A stretch of DNA of 64,000 bases from Procambarus clarkii. Its lineage: Eukaryota; Arthropoda; Malacostraca; Decapoda; Cambaridae. The position numbers and the translations under genes are program-made. Shown here piece after piece: positions 30,838 through 42,657 of the stretch. The notes below the pieces were generated by a model. That model was not told the origin of the DNA. It saw only the letters and a list, made by a program, of their open reading frames with translations, and made no database searches. The stretch is from contig NC_091154.1 in the NCBI RefSeq assembly GCF_040958095.1, forward strand, positions 48,571,952 through 48,635,951, in the 5' to 3' direction. Position 1 is the stretch's first letter, and each line of letters starts with the position of its first letter.

Positions 30838-31248
30838 TCTGCGGGAGTTGAAGGAGGCATTCGAGCGGAATTCTGTGTTGAGTTGCACTTACGAGATAGA
30901 GAAGGATGGGAAGCTGCCCTTTCTAGATGTAACAGTCATGGAAAGGAGGGGGAAGGTTTCCACACTGCAGTCTACACTAAGGAAACAAACATAGGAATGT
31001 GCCTCAATGCTAACAGTGACTGCCCAGAGAGGTACAAGAGAAGTGTTGTCAACGCTTACGTCGACTGTGCTCTCATCCACAGCTCAGGATGGAAGCAAGT
31101 CGATGAAGAACTCTGTAGGGTAAGGCAGGTCCTAGTCAACAACGGCCTCTCCAATGGTTTCGTTGAAGACATCATAAAAAGGAAGGTGAAACGCCATGCA
31201 ACCTCTGAAAAGTCAACTAACACAACACCTGTACCCCCAATTAGACTA
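30838..31248 (+). pseudogene. Penelope-like element RT fragment
   Basis: The plus strand reads LRELKEAFERNSVLSCTYEI and EKDGKLPFLDVTVME; the LPFLDV motif preceded by an EIE-type stretch is typical of the RT of Penelope-like elements. After a +1 frameshift it continues FHTAVYTKETNIGMCLNANS and CPERYKRSVVNAYVDCALIH, also typical of that family. The upstream catalytic YxDD part and the GIY-YIG endonuclease are missing. A Tigger-like element begins at 31249. Confidence 0.75.
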
Positions 31249-32824
31249 CAGTATCCACTCAATTTAACGGCCTCTTTTATACCCATCTGCCGGTAATAAC
31301 GACCGGTTTGGGAGACCGGTATTTAGAGCCTCATATAACTGTCTGGCGGTCGATATTACCAAAGGTCAGTATTGGGTTTGTCTTGGCATCAGAGGGTCCT
31401 CACATGGCAAACATGCCGCCTACCCCTTTCATCCCCTCCCTCACCCTCACTGAACCTCTCCCCCCACACCCTCACTTTCTGCCTCCCCCCCCCCCCAAGA
31501 CCCTTCTGGGAAATGGCTCAGTAGACTGACAGCCAGCCAGAGACAGTCTGGAGAATCTCCATCTAATAAAGCATTCATGAAACAAGTATTTTATAACTTT
31601 TTATTATCCTAATATTATTACTAAACAAAACCTGTAAGCAAAAGTATATGATGTACATCCAGAATTTAATTAAGAAACATCTGGTTAACTAGGTCAAGTG
31701 TTAGGCTTATCTCAACCCTTCCCCACCACCGACCCCCCCCCCCCCCCGCCTCACCACCATACTTCCCATACACACGATGTCTCTGCTTCACCCCAACATC
31801 CACTGTACTCCCTCCCTCCCTCCCCTCCATCCCTTCGTCCCTCCCTCCCCCCTCCCTCCTTCCCTTCCCTCCCATCTCCTCCCTCCCTCCTTCCCTTCCT
31901 CCCTCCATCTCTCCCCTCCATCCCTCCCTCCTTCCTTCCATCCCTCCCTTCCTCCTTCCATCCCTCCCTTCTTCCCTCCCTCCCCTTCATCCCTCTCCTC
32001 CTCCCTCCTTCCCTTCCTCCCTCCCTCCATCTCTCCCTCCTTCCCTCCCCTCCATCTCTTCCTCCCTCCTTCCTTCCATCCAAACATCTGGTTGCGAGCC
32101 GGTTCCTTCCCCCAACACCGACACCCCCCCCCACCCCCCCAAACTTCCCCATACACACGCTCTCTCAGCTTCACCCCAACAACCATAGCTCCATCCCTCT
32201 CTCCCTCCATCCATCTCCATCCTACCATCCATCTCCATCCACTCCCTCCCTGCCTACCACCCAGCCTCTGCCTGCCTGCCTGCCTCCCTCCCCCCCTGCC
32301 TCTGCCTTCCTGCCTCCCTCCCTCCCAAGCTCTGCCTGCCTGCCTCTCTCCTTGCCTCTCCCTCCCTGCCTACCACCCAGCATCTGCCTGCCTCCCTCCC
32401 AAGCTCTGCCTTCCTCCTTGCCTCTCCCCCCCTGCCTCTCCCTCCCTGCCTCTCCCTGCCTGCCTTTCAGCCTCTCCATCCCTCCCTGCCTGCCCATCCA
32501 CCCACCAGTCAGCCATCACTGACACAACGAGTGCATTTGGAGCCAACATGGTGCACGGATGTTCCTTGATTGTGCAGATATGTCCAACAAAGTCACGGAA
32601 TGAATACTCCAGCCTCATGACAAATCAAAACAATGTGCCATGAATCTGTGACATCACAGGGTAGAAGGCACTAGAGTGGTGGACCCAGTGGCTGTCTGTA
32701 TAAAATACATCTTACCTGAATGTTACTTGAAAAATTACCGACACTTAACTTCGGAAATACCGGAGCTCCGGAAATAACGACCAGGGTACAGCCCCATATA
32801 GGCCGTTAAATCGAGTGGATACTG
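31249..32824 (-). mobile_element. Tigger-like non-autonomous element with pyrimidine arrays
   Basis: Inverted ends CAGTATCCACTCAATTTAAC and complement of gttaaatcgagtggatactg (one mismatch in 25 bp) with TA on both sides (31247-31248, 32825-32826). Read on the minus strand it has the same conserved core as 8225-8350 and 10208-10335 (at 32512-32640), then arrays (CCTGCCTG, CCCTCCCTCC; 31790-32090 and 32240-32510), the G-rich block (31700-31780) and a block with aaagcattcatgaaacaagt (31567) shared with 46965-46990. No transposase. Confidence 0.87.
31790..32510. repeat. Pyrimidine-rich CCCTCCCTCC / CCTGCCTG arrays
   Basis: Two low-complexity blocks inside the Tigger-like element, separated by 32085-32200, which contains a second copy of the G-rich (here C-rich) conserved block with ccccatacacac. 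Long Ser/Pro and Gly/Arg frames here are artefacts. Confidence 0.9.
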
Positions 32825-34857
32825 TACAACTCTCCATACAAAGAAGAAATAATTTAAACAGGGAGATTGAAGAAATCAAACAGAGACTGAAGCATTCCTA
32901 ACAGACTGAAGAGAGGCAACTAGAACAGAAAGCAATTCAAGAAATAAAGAAAACCCAAAATATTTCTTCACATATGCTAAATCAAAAGCAAAAACCACTG
33001 CCAGTACTGGACCTATTCGTATTAGTGAAGGTTCATACACTGAGGATGACAAAGAAATTAGTGAAATCCTAAAAAAGCAGTATGTGGACATGTTTAGCAC
33101 TCCAATACACACAGCACGAAAGTGGAAGATTCGGACAATTTCTTTATGAGTGATATCCAAACACCTGTAAATATAACTGATATCAACACGACCGTAGCAG
33201 ATTCTGAAAGAGAAATTGACAATATGCCCATGCACTCAGCCCTGGGTCCAGACTCATGGAATTCAATATTTATAAAGAAATGCAAAATGCCAGTAGCACA
33301 GGCACTCAGTATAGTGTGGAGGAAGAGCTTGGACACCGGGGAGATACCAGATGCGCTGAAAGCAGCGGACATAGCCTCTCTACACAAGGGAGGTAGCAAA
33401 GCATTGGCAAAGAATTATAGACCAGTTGCACTAATGTCCCACATAATAAAAGTATATGAGAGAGTGATCAGGAGTCAGGTCACTAGATTCATGGAGACCA
33501 ATGACCTCCACAATCCAGGCCAACATGGATTTAGAGCAGGAAGATCATGCCTCTCATTGCTACTTGACTATTATGACAAAATCACTGAGGCATTAGAAGA
33601 AAAACAGAATGCAGATGTTGTATACACAGACTTTACAAAGGCATTCGACAAATGTGACCATGGAGTGATTGCACACAAAATGAGGTGAATGGGTATAACT
33701 GATAAAGTAGGATGCTGGATACTCAATTTCCTGTCAAACAGAACACAAAGAGTAACAGTCAATCAAATAAAATCGAGTCTGAGCGCAGTTAAAAGCTCTG
33801 TACCTCAAGGGAACAGTCCTTGCACCACTGCTGTTCCTTATTATCATATCAGATATAGACAAAAATACAAGTCACAGATTGTGTCATCCTTTGCAGATGA
33901 TACAAAAATCAACATGAAAATTACCTCTGCTGAAGACATTGAAAAACTACAAACAGACATTAACAAAGTTTTCGATTGGGCAGCAAAAAATAACATGATG
34001 TTTAACGGTGATAAATTCCAGGTACTCATATATGGCAAAAATGAGGATCTGAAACATAATACAGGGTACAAAACACAATCGAATCTGCCCATTGTAGGAA
34101 AACAGCATAACAAGGATTTGGGAATAATGATGTCCGACGACCTAACGTTTAGGGAGCATAACCAAGCAAGTATTGCGTCAGCCAGAAAAATGATAGGATG
34201 GATTACGAGAACTTTCAAGTCCAGAGATCCCATCACAATGGTTGTACTCTTCAAATCACTTGTGTTGTCCTGTCTTGAGTACTGCCCAGTACTCACTTCC
34301 CCCTTCAGAGCAGGAGAGATTGCTGAAAAAGAGGGAATACAGAGAACATATACGGCACTCATAGACGAGATAAAGCACCTAAATTATTGGGATCGTCTCA
34401 AGGCTCTCCAAATAAACTCACTAGAAAGGGGATGAGAGAGATACCAAATAATATACACATGGAAAATACTAGACAGCCAGGTCCCAAATCTGCACAGTAA
34501 AATAACAATGTACTGGAGTGAACAATATGGAAGAAAATGCAGAACAGAACCAGTGAAGAGCAGAGGTGCCATAGGCACAGAGAACACTAGCTGTATAAAC
34601 ATCAGAGGTCCGCAGTTGTTAAACATCCTACCAGCGAGCATCAGAAATATTGCTGGAACAACCGTTGACATCTTCAAAAGAAAACTAGATTGTTTTCTTC
34701 AAGGAGTGCCGGACCAACCAGGCTGTGGTGGGTATGTGGGCCTGCGGGCTGTTCCAAGCAACAGCCTGGTGGACCAAACTCTCACAAGTCAAGCCTGGCC
34801 TCGGGCCAGGCTTGGGGAGTAAAAGAACTCCCAGAACCCCCATCAAGCAGGTAAATG
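32825..34857 (+). pseudogene. CR1/jockey-type LINE RT with 3' end (LINE-D)
   Basis: The plus strand encodes, in order, a pre-RT linker (NPKYFFTYAKSKAKTTAS), SALGPDSWNSIFIKK, IPDALKAADIASLHKGGSKA, LAKNYRPVALMSHIIKVYER, GQHGFRAGRSCLSLLLDYYD, ADVVYTDFTKAFDKCDHG (motif A), an in-frame stop at 33686, VKSSVPQGNSP (motif B), VSSFADDTKINMKI (motif C) and the thumb NKDLGIMMSDDLTFREH. The end is a conserved block (FKRKLDCFLQGVPDQPGCGG) and a 3' UTR with gccaggcttggggagtaaa. At least two stops or frameshifts disable it. The same 3' end type recurs at 63300-63495. Confidence 0.85.
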
Positions 34858-34968
34858 CATACTGATATTGATCCTGATCAAAATCTTCTGTCTCATATCT
34901 ACACCAATCAGCACATTGATCATCATTATTGCAGATATTACACAGCAAATCTTGCAAAAAACAAACTC
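34858..34968 (+). pseudogene. LINE-A copy (plus), part 1 of 3
   Basis: Plus-strand translation TDIDPDQNLLSHIYTNQHID followed by KNKL matches the N-terminal region at 22926-23116. The frame is interrupted at TTAA by TTAA-1 copy E and resumes at 43213 with NSTCLSVYNQNVRFFGKHF. Confidence 0.8.
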
Positions 34969-35098
34969 TTAACCCTTTAACTGCGCAAGGCGCCTGCAGG
35001 CCCAGGCTTCAGGTGCGCAACGCACCTCCGGGTATTTAAGAACATAAGAACAAAGGTAACTGCAGAAGGCCTATTGGCCCATACGAGGCAGCTCCTAT

Positions 35099-37960
35099 CT
35101 ATAACCACCCAATCCCACTCATATACATGTCCAACCCTCGCTTGAAACAATCGAGGGACCCCACCTCCACCACGTTACACGGTAATTGGTTCCACAAATC
35201 AACAACCCTGTTACCAAACCAGTATTTACCCAAGTCTTTCCTAAATCTAAACTTATCCAATTTATACCCATTGTTTCGGGTTCTGTCTTGAGTTGATACT
35301 TTTAATACCCTATTAATATCCCCTTTGTTATGTCCATTCATCCACTTGTAAACTTCTATCATGTCACCCCTAACTCTTCGTCTTTCCAGTGAATGCAATT
35401 TAAGCTTTATTAATCTTTCTTCATATGAAAGACTTCTAATTTGGGGAATTAACTTTTGTCATCCTACGCTGGACACGTTCAAGTGAACTTATATCCATTC
35501 TATAGTACGACTGACCAAAACTGAACTGCATAATCTAAATGGGGCCTAACCAGAGCAAGATATAGCTGAAGAACTACACCAGGTGTTTTGTTACTAACGC
35601 TTCGATTAATAAATCCCAGTGTCCTATTCGCCTTATTACGAACATTCATGCATTGATCCTTTTGTTTTAAATTCTTAATTACTAATCATAACTCCCAGAT
35701 CCCTTTCGCAATCCGACTTCGCAATCTCAACACCATCTAGCTCGTATCTTGTAACTCTTATCATCATTACCTAGCCTCAAAACTTTACATTTATTAGCAT
35801 TAAACTGCATTTGCCAGTCTTTTGACCATTTTATAACCCTATTTAGATCAACTTGAAGTGATAGCGAGTCTTCTTTTGTGTTGATTTCCCTACCGATTTT
35901 TGTATCATCTGCAAATTTGCAAATGTTGCTACTCAAACCTGAATCTAAATCATTTATATATATTATAAACAACAGAGGTCCCAGGACAGAGCCCTGAGGT
36001 ACTCCACTAACAACATTATCCCACTCTGACTTAACCCCATTTATACTAACTCTGTTTCCATTGGAATAGCCATGCCCTAATCCAACTTAATATAGCACCC
36101 CCAATACCATGAGCTTCTATTTTTTTAATTAGTCTTTCATGTGGCACTGTATCAAAAGCTTTGCTAAAGTCAAGGTACACAACATCACAATCCTTACCAC
36201 TATCAACTGCCTCAACTATGCTGGAATAAAAAGTTAGCAAATTTGTTAAACATGAACGGCCATTTGTAAAACCATGTTGCGACTCATTTATTAATTTATG
36301 TTTTTCAAGATGGAGACGAATTGTATTTGCAATTGATTCAAGTAACTTTCCCACAATAGACGTTAGGCTAATTGGCCGATAGTTTGACGTAAGTGATCTA
36401 TCTCCTTTCTTAAAAATTGGTACCACATTAGCTACCTTCCATGACTCTGGCACTCTGCCTAACTCTATTGATTTATTAAATATGGTAGACAGTGGCTCGG
36501 AAAGCTCCTCTTTGTATTCTTAAAGCACCCTGGCAAACACTTCATCTGGCCCTGGGGATTTGTTTGGTTTTAGTTTTACTAATTGTTTAATTACATCCTC
36601 CCTGGTAACTGCTAAACTAGTCAACCTGTTCTCATCCCCACACACATAGACTTGTTCGGCTGAAGGCATATTGTTAAGTTCTTCTTTAGTAAGTACAAAT
36701 ATAAAATATTTGTTAAAAATACTACTCATCTCCTTGTCATTATCCATTATTTGACCTGTCTCAGTTTTTAATGGACCTATCTTTTCCCTAGTCTTAGTTC
36801 GATATAACTGAAAAACCCTTTAGGATTTGATTTTGCTTGCTCTGCTATGCGAACTTCATAGTTTCTTTTTGCTTTCCTGATCTCTTTTTTAACATTTCTA
36901 ACCAGTTGTATGAATTCCTGTTCTAAACTGACTTTCCCATTCTTAATCCTTTTGTACCAAGCTCTCTTTATACCTATAAGGTTCTTCAAATTCTTTGTTA
37001 TCCACTTTGGGTCATTAGTATTTGATCTATTCAATTTGTATGGTATACTACGTTCCTGTGCTTTGTTTAGAATATTCCTAAATAAGTTATATATTAAATC
37101 CACATCGAAATCCCCTTTTACGTCACCTATCGCTGGGTTCATGTCTCGCTCCAAGACCGGCCCACTCCCCATACCCAAGACTTTCCAATCTATTTGACCC
37201 CAAAAAATTCTTGGGCTATTAAAATCAGCTTTTCGAAAATCTGGCACTTTAACAGAATTTTCTCCTACAGGTCTATTCCATTCTATGCTAAATCTGATTT
37301 CTTTGTGATCTAGCTCACTCCCTATTTCGATGTCATTAATTTGTGTTTCCCTGTTAGTTAACACTAAATCTAAAATATTATTTTCCCGCGTTGGTTCCTT
37401 AATGTGTTGCGTAAGAAAGCAATCGTCAATTAATTCTAGAAAATCTTCTGCTTCACTATTCCCTGTTTTGTTCAACCAGTTTATTCCACTAAAATTAAAG
37501 TCACCCATGACATAAATACTGTTAGATCTAGATGCTCTAGATATTTCATCCCATAGATGCTTTGCTTCCATTCTGTCTAAATTTGGTGGCTATATATAAC
37601 TCCTATTATAATATTATTTGCTTTTTTGTTTAATTTTATCCAAATAGTTTCTGTGTCTGGCTCAGTTTTGATTCCCTCTTTGAGACTACATTTCAAATTG
37701 TCCCTAACATATATAGCTACTCCCCCTCCTCGTCTAATATATCGGTCTGTGTGAAATAGTTTAAATCCATTTATTTGATATTCAGCTAATAGTTCTCTGT
37801 TTTCTACATTCATCCACGTTTCGGTAAGCGCAATAATATCTATTTTTTCTGTGCAGACAAGAGCATTTAATTCGTTAATTTTATTTCTTAGACTTCTACT
37901 GTTAGTGTAATATACCCTAAGTGAATTGTTATTTTGAGGCCCTTTTCTTTCCCTGATCAT
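35099..37960 (-). pseudogene. CR1 ORF2: APE endonuclease and reverse transcriptase, broken
   Basis: In order on the minus strand: RVYYTNSRSLRNKINELNAL and KIDIIALTETWMNVENREL (endonuclease start), RYIRRGGGVAIYVRDNLKC, SIYVMGDFNFSGINWLNK (GDFN), NILDLVLTNRETQINDIEIG, linker KRAWYKRIKNG, RT KPNKSPGPDEVFARVL, WKVANVVPIFKKGDRSLTSN, SQHGFTNGRSCLTNLLTFYS, DVVYLDFSKAFDTVPHERL (motif A), INDLDSGLSSNICKFADDT (motif C) and the C-terminal LHSLERRRVRGDMIEVYKWM. At least five frameshifts or stops separate these pieces. The protein would nick target DNA and copy the LINE RNA. Confidence 0.9.
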
Positions 37961-38045
37961 TTTGCCAATTCTTTTCTCTCACGAACATATACTTTTATTA
38001 CCTCCTTCCTCCAAATCAACTCCCATACCACTATCTACTAACAGC

Positions 38046-38669
38046 TTAAACCCAAACACCTCTAACCACTGGTTCCAACGAGTTCGCAACAGCAACAACC
38101 CCAGCTTTCGATAGATGCACCCCATCACGAGCATACATTTCGTTTCTTCCATAGAAGTGTTCCCAGTTGTCTATGAAAGATATTGCATTTGATTTGCAAT
38201 ATCTTTCCAGCTGGCAATTGACACCAAGTGCCCTCGACATCCATTCATTTCCCACTCCCTTTCTTGGAAGAATGCCACATATGATCGGGATTCCTCCCTT
38301 GCTCCTAACCAATTCAATGGCTGTCCTGAATCTCTGTATTAGTTCCTCACTCCTAACTCGTCCAACATTATTACCCCCTGCACTAATACAAATAATGGGT
38401 TTGTTCCCCTTTCCCGTCATAATATCATTCATGTTTCCAACAATATCACCAATTCCAGCTCCTGGATAGCAAACACTTAATCTGTTCCCCCTATCTCTGG
38501 CACAAAACGTTCTGTCTAAATACCTCACCTGGGAATCTCCCACAACCAAAATTCGCTTCGGTACCTCCTCAACTTTCTGAGCAGACTGAGGGGCCTGCGC
38601 TCCGCCGTTCCTCACTGATTTCCATTCCGGGTGAACTGCAGGCTCACCACAGCACTTGTCCTCCAACAC
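38046..38669 (-). CDS. CR1 ORF1 fragment: SGNH/GDSL-like esterase domain
   Basis: The 207-residue frame has the blocks of the SGNH hydrolase fold: block I RILVVGDSQVRYLD (GDS with the nucleophile Ser), block II YPGAGIGDI (Gly), block III ISAGGNNVGR (Asn) and block V YARDGVHLSKAGV (DGVH, catalytic Asp and His). Esterase domains in ORF1 are known for several CR1-like LINE lineages; their role in retrotransposition is not settled, with lipid or membrane interaction suggested. The frame is open throughout. An upstream frame (38771-38959) may be the N-terminal part, separated by a stop. It belongs to the LINE at 35037-38949 and is not a host gene. Confidence 0.85.
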   Translation of the reverse strand: MLEDKCCGEPAVHPEWKSVRNGGAQAPQSAQKVEEVPKRILVVGDSQVRYLDRTFCARDRGNRLSVCYPGAGIGDIVGNMNDIMTGKGNKPIICISAGGNNVGRVRSEELIQRFRTAIELVRSKGGIPIICGILPRKGVGNEWMSRALGVNCQLERYCKSNAISFIDNWEHFYGRNEMYARDGVHLSKAGVVAVANSLEPVVRGVWV

Positions 38670-39612
38670 GGCAAATTAATTTGCTGAAGAAGATGAAGAT
38701 GAAGCCACCCAAAAGGTGGCACGGGCATGAATAGCCCGTAAGTGGTGGCCCTTTTGAGCCATTACCAGTATCAAGAGCTGATACTGGAGATCTGTGGAGG
38801 CGCGACTGCACCCTGCGTGACGGGAGATGTCTCCCGGACCAAATGGTGACCAGATGGTGAGGAATTTGCTGTCCTTAGGGCATCTGTAGACGGCCTTGTC
38901 AAGGTCTTCTTAAGACCCTTGTCCTTAACGACTTTCGACTTTCCATTTGTATTTTTCACATTCCATTCAAAACTCCCGCGGCTACATGGGGTTCACATCA
39001 GCTTCCTCAGGGCTTTTGTAAACAGACGCCATATTAAAAAAAAATCGTGGTCCACATTCCCGGGTGTGGGAGCCTCAGTAGTGTGTGAGCAACCAAGGCT
39101 GGCGCTCGCAGCATGAGCGCACAGCACTGCTGTTCAGCCTGTGACCACAGCATCGCCTAATAATGTCATAATATATATATATAACTTGTATTATTTAGCC
39201 ATGATAGTATTATAGAAGAGCCCGAGTGTGATAATGACTGGGTACAATGTTCAAATATCAGTGATTCAATGCTGTTCACGATGTTCACAGTGTTAGCCAC
39301 AGCACCACAGCTTTATTTCGTCCATCTAGGAATCTTCAAACGACTTTTTAGGTTCCTTTTCAAAATAAACTTGTGATCAGTTATTCATTTACAGGAATTA
39401 GTGATCAAGATTGTGATTATAATTAGCGTTGAGCGTAGTATTGTGGAAGGAAGAATTGTGGTGAGGGAGGGAGAGAACTGAGGTACCCTCACTGTGAGGC
39501 AGCCACTCTTGTTTTGCTCACCATACTAGCTTCGTGGTTCGTTATGGAAAACACACATGTACATGGGTATATACAGTGTAATAACAGCAACAGGAGTATG
39601 TTGAGAGGAGCT

Positions 39613-40034
39613 AAGAACATAAGAACAAAGGTAACTGCAGAAGGCCTATTGGCCCATACGAGGCAGCTGCTATTGGCCCATACGAGGCAGCTGCTATTGG
39701 ACCATACGAGGCAGCTGCTATTGGCCCATACGAGGCAGCTGCTATTGGCCCATACGAGGCAGCTGCTATTGGCCCATACGAGGCAGCTGCTATTGGCCCA
39801 TACGAGGCAGCTGCTATTAGCCCATACGAGGCAGCTGCTATTGGCCCATACGAGGCAGCTGCTATTGGCCCATACGAGGCAGCTGCTATTGGCCCATACG
39901 AGGCAGCTCCTATTGGCCCATACGAGGCAGCTCCTATTGGCCCATACGAGGCAGCTCCTATTAGCCCATACGAGGCAGCTCTTATTGGCCTATAAGAGGC
40001 AGCTCTTATTGGCCCATACGAGGCAGCTGCTATG
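39613..40034. repeat. 24-bp minisatellite grown from a CR1 3' end
   Basis: 39613-39646 is the terminal end of a CR1 LINE (aagaacataagaacaaaggt, ctgcagaaggcc). From there about 16 units of 24 bp, containing CCCATACGAGGCAGCTGC, follow head to tail. Left units end CTGC, units after 39900 end CTCC or CTCT, showing local homogenisation. The unit is the last 24 bp block of the LINE end itself. Open frames encoding Leu-Leu-Leu-Ala-His-Thr-Arg-Gln repeats are artefacts of the 24-bp period. It sits within TTAA-1 copy E. Confidence 0.95.
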
Positions 40035-40213
40035 CGATGTTCTAAATGTGTTGATGGTAAATGTATATAGTGTGTGACAGTGTATAGTGGGTACATATGT
40101 TGTAAATATACATAAATGAACATGAAACATTGGTGTGAATAACTGTATGATGGGAGGGGCAAAGTTGGCGAATACAATGTTGGAGAAGTGAGGGAGGGCT
40201 GGCTGGGTGTGGT

Positions 40214-42657
40214 AAGAACATAAGAATAAAGGTAACTGCAGAAGGCCTATTGCCCATACGAGGCAGCTCCTATCTATAACCACCCAATCCCACTCATATA
40301 CTTGTCCAACCCGCGCTTGAAACAATCGAGGGACTCCACCTCCACCACGTTACGCGGCAATTGGTTCCACAAATCAACAACCCTGTTACTGAACCAGTAT
40401 TTACCCAAGTCTTTCCTAAATCTAAACTTATCCAATTTATACCCATTGTTTCGTGTTCTGTCTTGTGTTGATATTTTTAATACCCTATTAATATCCCCCT
40501 GTTATGTCCATTCATCCACTTGTAAACCTCTATCATGTCACCCCTAACTCTTCGCCTTTCCAGTGAATGCAACTTAAGCTTTGTTAATCTTTCTTCATAT
40601 GAAAGATTTCTAATTTGGGGAATTAACTTAGTCATCCTACGTTGGACACGTTCAAGTGAATTTATATCCATTCTATAATACGGTGACCAAAACTGAACTG
40701 CATAATCTAAATGGGGCCTAACCAGAGCAAGATATAGCTTAAGAACCACACCAGGTGTCTTGTTACTAACGCTTCGATTAATAAATCCCAGTGTCCTATT
40801 TGCCTTATTACGAACATTCATGCATTGATCCTTTTGTTTTAAATTCTTACTAATCATAACTCCCAGATCCCTTTCGCAATCCGACTTCGCAATCTCAACA
40901 CCATCTAGCTCGTATCTTGTAACTCTATCATCATTACCTAGCCTCAGAACTTTACATTTATCAGCATTAAACTGCATTTGCCAATCATTTGACCATTTCA
41001 AAACCCTATCTAGATCAACTTGAAGTGATAGAGAGTCCTCCTCCGAATTAATTTCCCTACCGATTTTCGTATCATCGGCAAATTTGCAAATGTTGCTACT
41101 CAAACCTGAATCTAAATCATTTATATGTATTATAAACAATAGAGGTCCCAGGACAGAGCCCTGAGGTACTCCACTAACAACATTATCCCACTCTGACTTA
41201 ACCCCATTTATACTAACTCTCTGTTTCCATTGGAATAGCCATGCCCTAATCCAAGTTAATATAGCACCCCCAATACCATGAGCTTCTATTTTTTTAATTA
41301 GTCTTTCATGTGGCACTGTATCAAAAGCTTTGCTAAAGTCAAGGTACACAACATCACAATCCTTACCACTATCAACTGCCTCAACTATGCTGGAATAAAA
41401 AGTTAGCAAATTTGTTAAACATGAACGGCCATTTGTAAAACCATGTTACGACTCATTTATTAATTTATGTTTTTCAAGATGGAGACGAATTGTATTTGCA
41501 ATTATTGATTCAAGTAACTTTCCCACAATAGACGTTAGGCTAATTGGCCGATAGTTTGACGCAAGTGATCTATCTCCTTTCTTAAAAATTGGTACCACAT
41601 TAGCTACCTTCCATGACTCTGGCACTCTGCCTGACTCTATTGATTTATTAAATATGGTAGACAGTGGCTCGGAAAGCTCCTCTTTGCACTCTTTAAGCAC
41701 CCTGGCAAACACTTCATCCGGCCCTGGGGATTTGTTTGGTTTTAGTTTTTCTAATTGTTTAATTACATCCTCCCTGGTAACTGCTAAACTAGTCAACCTG
41801 TCCTCATCCCCACCCACATAGACTTGTTCGGCTGAAGGCATATTGTTAAGTTCTTCTTTAGTAAATACAGATATAAAATATTTGTTAAAAATACTACTCA
41901 TCTCCTTGTCATTATCCGTTATTTGACCTGTCTCAGATTTTAATGGACCTATCCTTTCCCTAGTCTTAGTTCGATATAATTGAAAAAACCCTTTAGGATT
42001 TGACTTTGCTTGCTCTGCTATGCGAACTTCATAGTTTCTTTTTGCTTTCCTAATCTCTTTTTTAACATTTCTAACCAGTTGTATGAATTCCTGTTCTAAC
42101 CTGACTTCCCCATTCTTAATCCTTTTGTACCAAGCTCTCTTTTTACTTATAAGGTTCTTTAAATTATTTGTTATCCACTTTGGGTCATTAGTATTTGACC
42201 TATTCAATTTGTATGGTATACTACATTTCTGTGCTTTGTTTAGAATATTCTTAAATAAGTTATATATTAAATCCACATCGAAATCCCCTTTTACGTCACC
42301 TATCGCTGGGTTCATGTCTCGCTCTAAGACCGGCCCACACCCCATACCCAAGAGTTTCCAATCTATTTGACCCAAAAAATTTCTTAGGATATTATCAGCT
42401 TTTCGAAAATCTGGCACTTTAACAGAATTTTCTCCTACAGGTCTATTCCATTCTATGCTAAATCTGATTACTTTGTGATCACTGTTCCCTAGCTCACTCC
42501 CTATTTCGATGTCATTAATTTGTGTTTCCCTGTTAGTTAACACTAAATCTAAAATATTATTTTCCTGCGTTGGTTCCTTAATGTGTTGCGTAAGAAAGCA
42601 ATCGTCAATTAATTCTAGAAAATCTTCTGCTTCACTATTCCCTGTTTTGTTTTGTTT
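40214..42657 (-). mobile_element. CR1-like LINE copy 2, 5'-truncated and young
   Basis: The same family as copy 1 with the same TTCTTATG-type 3' end at 40214. The 5' end lies inside the endonuclease region (42657). The bases tggta on both sides may be the target duplication. From 42657 to 40477 one frame is open except for a single TAA at 41446-41448 (the Gln of NESQHGF in copy 1), with a frameshift only near 40500. Motifs: NILDLVLTNRETQINDIEIG, GNSDHKVIRFSIEWNRPVG, KPNKSPGPDEVFARVLKECK, DVVYLDFSKAFDTVPHERL, VSGVPQGSVLGPLLFIIHIN and NICKFADDTKIGREINS. All three RT catalytic Asp residues are present. Confidence 0.9.

Larger units (their letters stand above)
35037..38949 (-). mobile_element. 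CR1-like LINE copy 1 (LINE-C), nearly full length
   Basis: Oriented on the minus strand with its 3' end at 35037, terminating in repeats of the 8-mer TTCTTATG, the style of end seen in CR1 elements. It carries an ORF1 with an SGNH-type esterase (38046-38669) and a broken ORF2 with APE and RT (35099-37960). It lies inside TTAA-1 copy E; tattt occurs on both sides and may be the target duplication. The 5' end lacks a start codon of its own, so slight 5' truncation is likely. 38680-38870 includes a GAAGAT run and a GC-rich block that looks SINE-like. Confidence 0.87.

Noticed and set aside
30751..31296. An intact 181-residue gene
   Set aside because: The first part is out of frame with the Penelope-like RT motif LPFLDV, and the last part runs into the terminal repeat of a Tigger-like element, so it is a chance frame over a frameshifted remnant.
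38046..38669. A host GDSL lipase gene
   Set aside because: The frame lies directly upstream of the APE-RT frame of a CR1 LINE on the same strand and within its boundaries. It has no signal peptide, and esterase ORF1 domains are known in CR1.
39640..40034. A CRISPR-like array of regular repeats
   Set aside because: Units are contiguous without unique spacers, and the context is eukaryotic retrotransposon sequence.
39514..40177. Frames encoding Leu-Leu-Leu-Ala-His-Thr-Arg-Gln or Ala-Ala-Ser-Tyr-Gly-Pro-Ile repeats
   Set aside because: They come from the 24-bp minisatellite derived from the CR1 end. Flanking parts are non-coding repeat sequence.
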